Source: Boseongicola sp. (GTDB taxonomy: Bacteria; Pseudomonadota; Alphaproteobacteria; Rhodobacterales; Rhodobacteraceae). From it: a DNA stretch of 64,000 bases. Shown piece after piece: positions 63,820 to 64,000 of the stretch; position 1 is the first letter of the stretch, and each line of letters starts with the position of its first letter. Both the position numbers and the translations under genes were made by a program. The stretch lies in NCBI GenBank assembly GCA_028824715.1, contig JAPPCV010000087.1, positions 1 through 64,000 on the forward strand. The letters run 5' to 3'. Below the pieces are notes generated by a model, which had not been told where the DNA came from, made no database searches, and saw nothing but the letters and a program-made list of their open reading frames with translations.

Positions 63820-64000
63820 TCACCAGCTCGACTTCACGAGACCCGGAATCTGGCCTTGGCTGCCGAGTTCCCGAAGCGCGATTCGTGACATCTTCAGCTT
63901 TCGGTAATATCCGTGCGGGCGCCCGGTCAGCTGGCAGCGGTTGTGAAGCCGCGTGGCCGAACTGTTCCTCGGCAGCTTCGCAAGCTTCAGACGAGCCTTG
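63820..64000 (-). CDS. rpsN: 30S ribosomal protein S14 (partial, 3' end only)
   Basis: The minus strand from the window edge encodes [40 protein letters not shown] and [19 protein letters not shown], then TGA. This is the C-terminal 59 residues of the long, non-zinc S14. The 5' part lies outside the window. It is not in the ORF track because of the edge. It precedes rpsH, in the usual spc order. Confidence 0.95.
   Translation of the reverse strand, partial: KARLKLAKLPRNSSATRLHNRCQLTGRPHGYYRKLKMSRIALRELGSQGQIPGLVKSSW

Noticed and set aside
1-64000. CRISPR array, rRNA operon, prophage or integrase
   Set aside because: No regularly spaced direct repeats, no rRNA sequence, and no phage structural or integrase genes were found on reading both strands.

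Overview
The window reads as a chromosomal segment of a high-GC alphaproteobacterium close to Rhodobacterales. The evidence is a roseobacter-style block rpmH-rnpA-yidD-ttcA-yidC-MOSC-yihA-argB, a Bzt/Aap general amino-acid ABC transporter, an IalB family protein, an ATP12-type F1 chaperone, DUF2794, and an error-prone DnaE2 polymerase. Many neighbouring genes overlap by an ATGA or GTGA, as in compact alphaproteobacterial operons. No rRNA, CRISPR array or intact prophage is visible.

Layout. 0.4-3.0 kb: DUF2794, an NlpC/P60 peptidase and an M17 aminopeptidase. 3.4-5.6 kb: a small island with a fused RelB/YafQ-type toxin-antitoxin (TA) ORF, a Phd/PemK-like TA pair and a 5'-truncated IS4 transposase. 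5.9-26.9 kb: housekeeping genes, namely asd, rppH, a methyltransferase, dnaE2 (apparently without its C-terminal OB region), tag, a lytic transglycosylase, rnr, a DUF2064 protein, a GNAT protein, dapE, a HAD phosphatase, dapD, a CoA-binding protein, asparaginase, an IalB family protein, rlmN, a LOG family protein and a GH42 beta-galactosidase. asd, dapD and dapE all serve lysine/diaminopimelate synthesis.

27.2-31.3 kb: two tandem tRNA-Arg genes (ACG and TCG anticodons), a sensor kinase, and a FAD disulfide-oxidoreductase next to a TVP38/TMEM64 membrane protein. 31.5-32.3 kb: a decayed TacA/TacT-type TA locus. 32.4-42.3 kb: the rpmH to argB block. It is interrupted between yidD and ttcA by a two-gene cassette, an HNH nuclease followed by a 679-aa protein with an N-terminal phospholipase-D (HKD) half-site and a C-terminal SF3/AAA-like ATPase. 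This cassette is the best candidate here for an undescribed, possibly defensive, system.

42.3-47.7 kb: a decayed stretch, a PIN/UPF0175-like TA pair lying between two imperfect direct repeats, an acyl-CoA synthetase, a ferredoxin-like protein and a SixA phosphatase. 47.8-52.4 kb: the amino-acid ABC transporter aapJQMP, with a strong hairpin after the binding-protein gene. 52.6-56.1 kb: atp12, rluC, crcB and rarA. 56.3-64.0 kb: the end of the ribosomal spc/alpha gene cluster (rpsN to rplQ, with secY, adk and rpoA), cut by the window edge inside rpsN.

Four toxin-antitoxin loci, two of them visibly altered or broken, plus one IS remnant mark the accessory spots. The rest is ordinary core genome.
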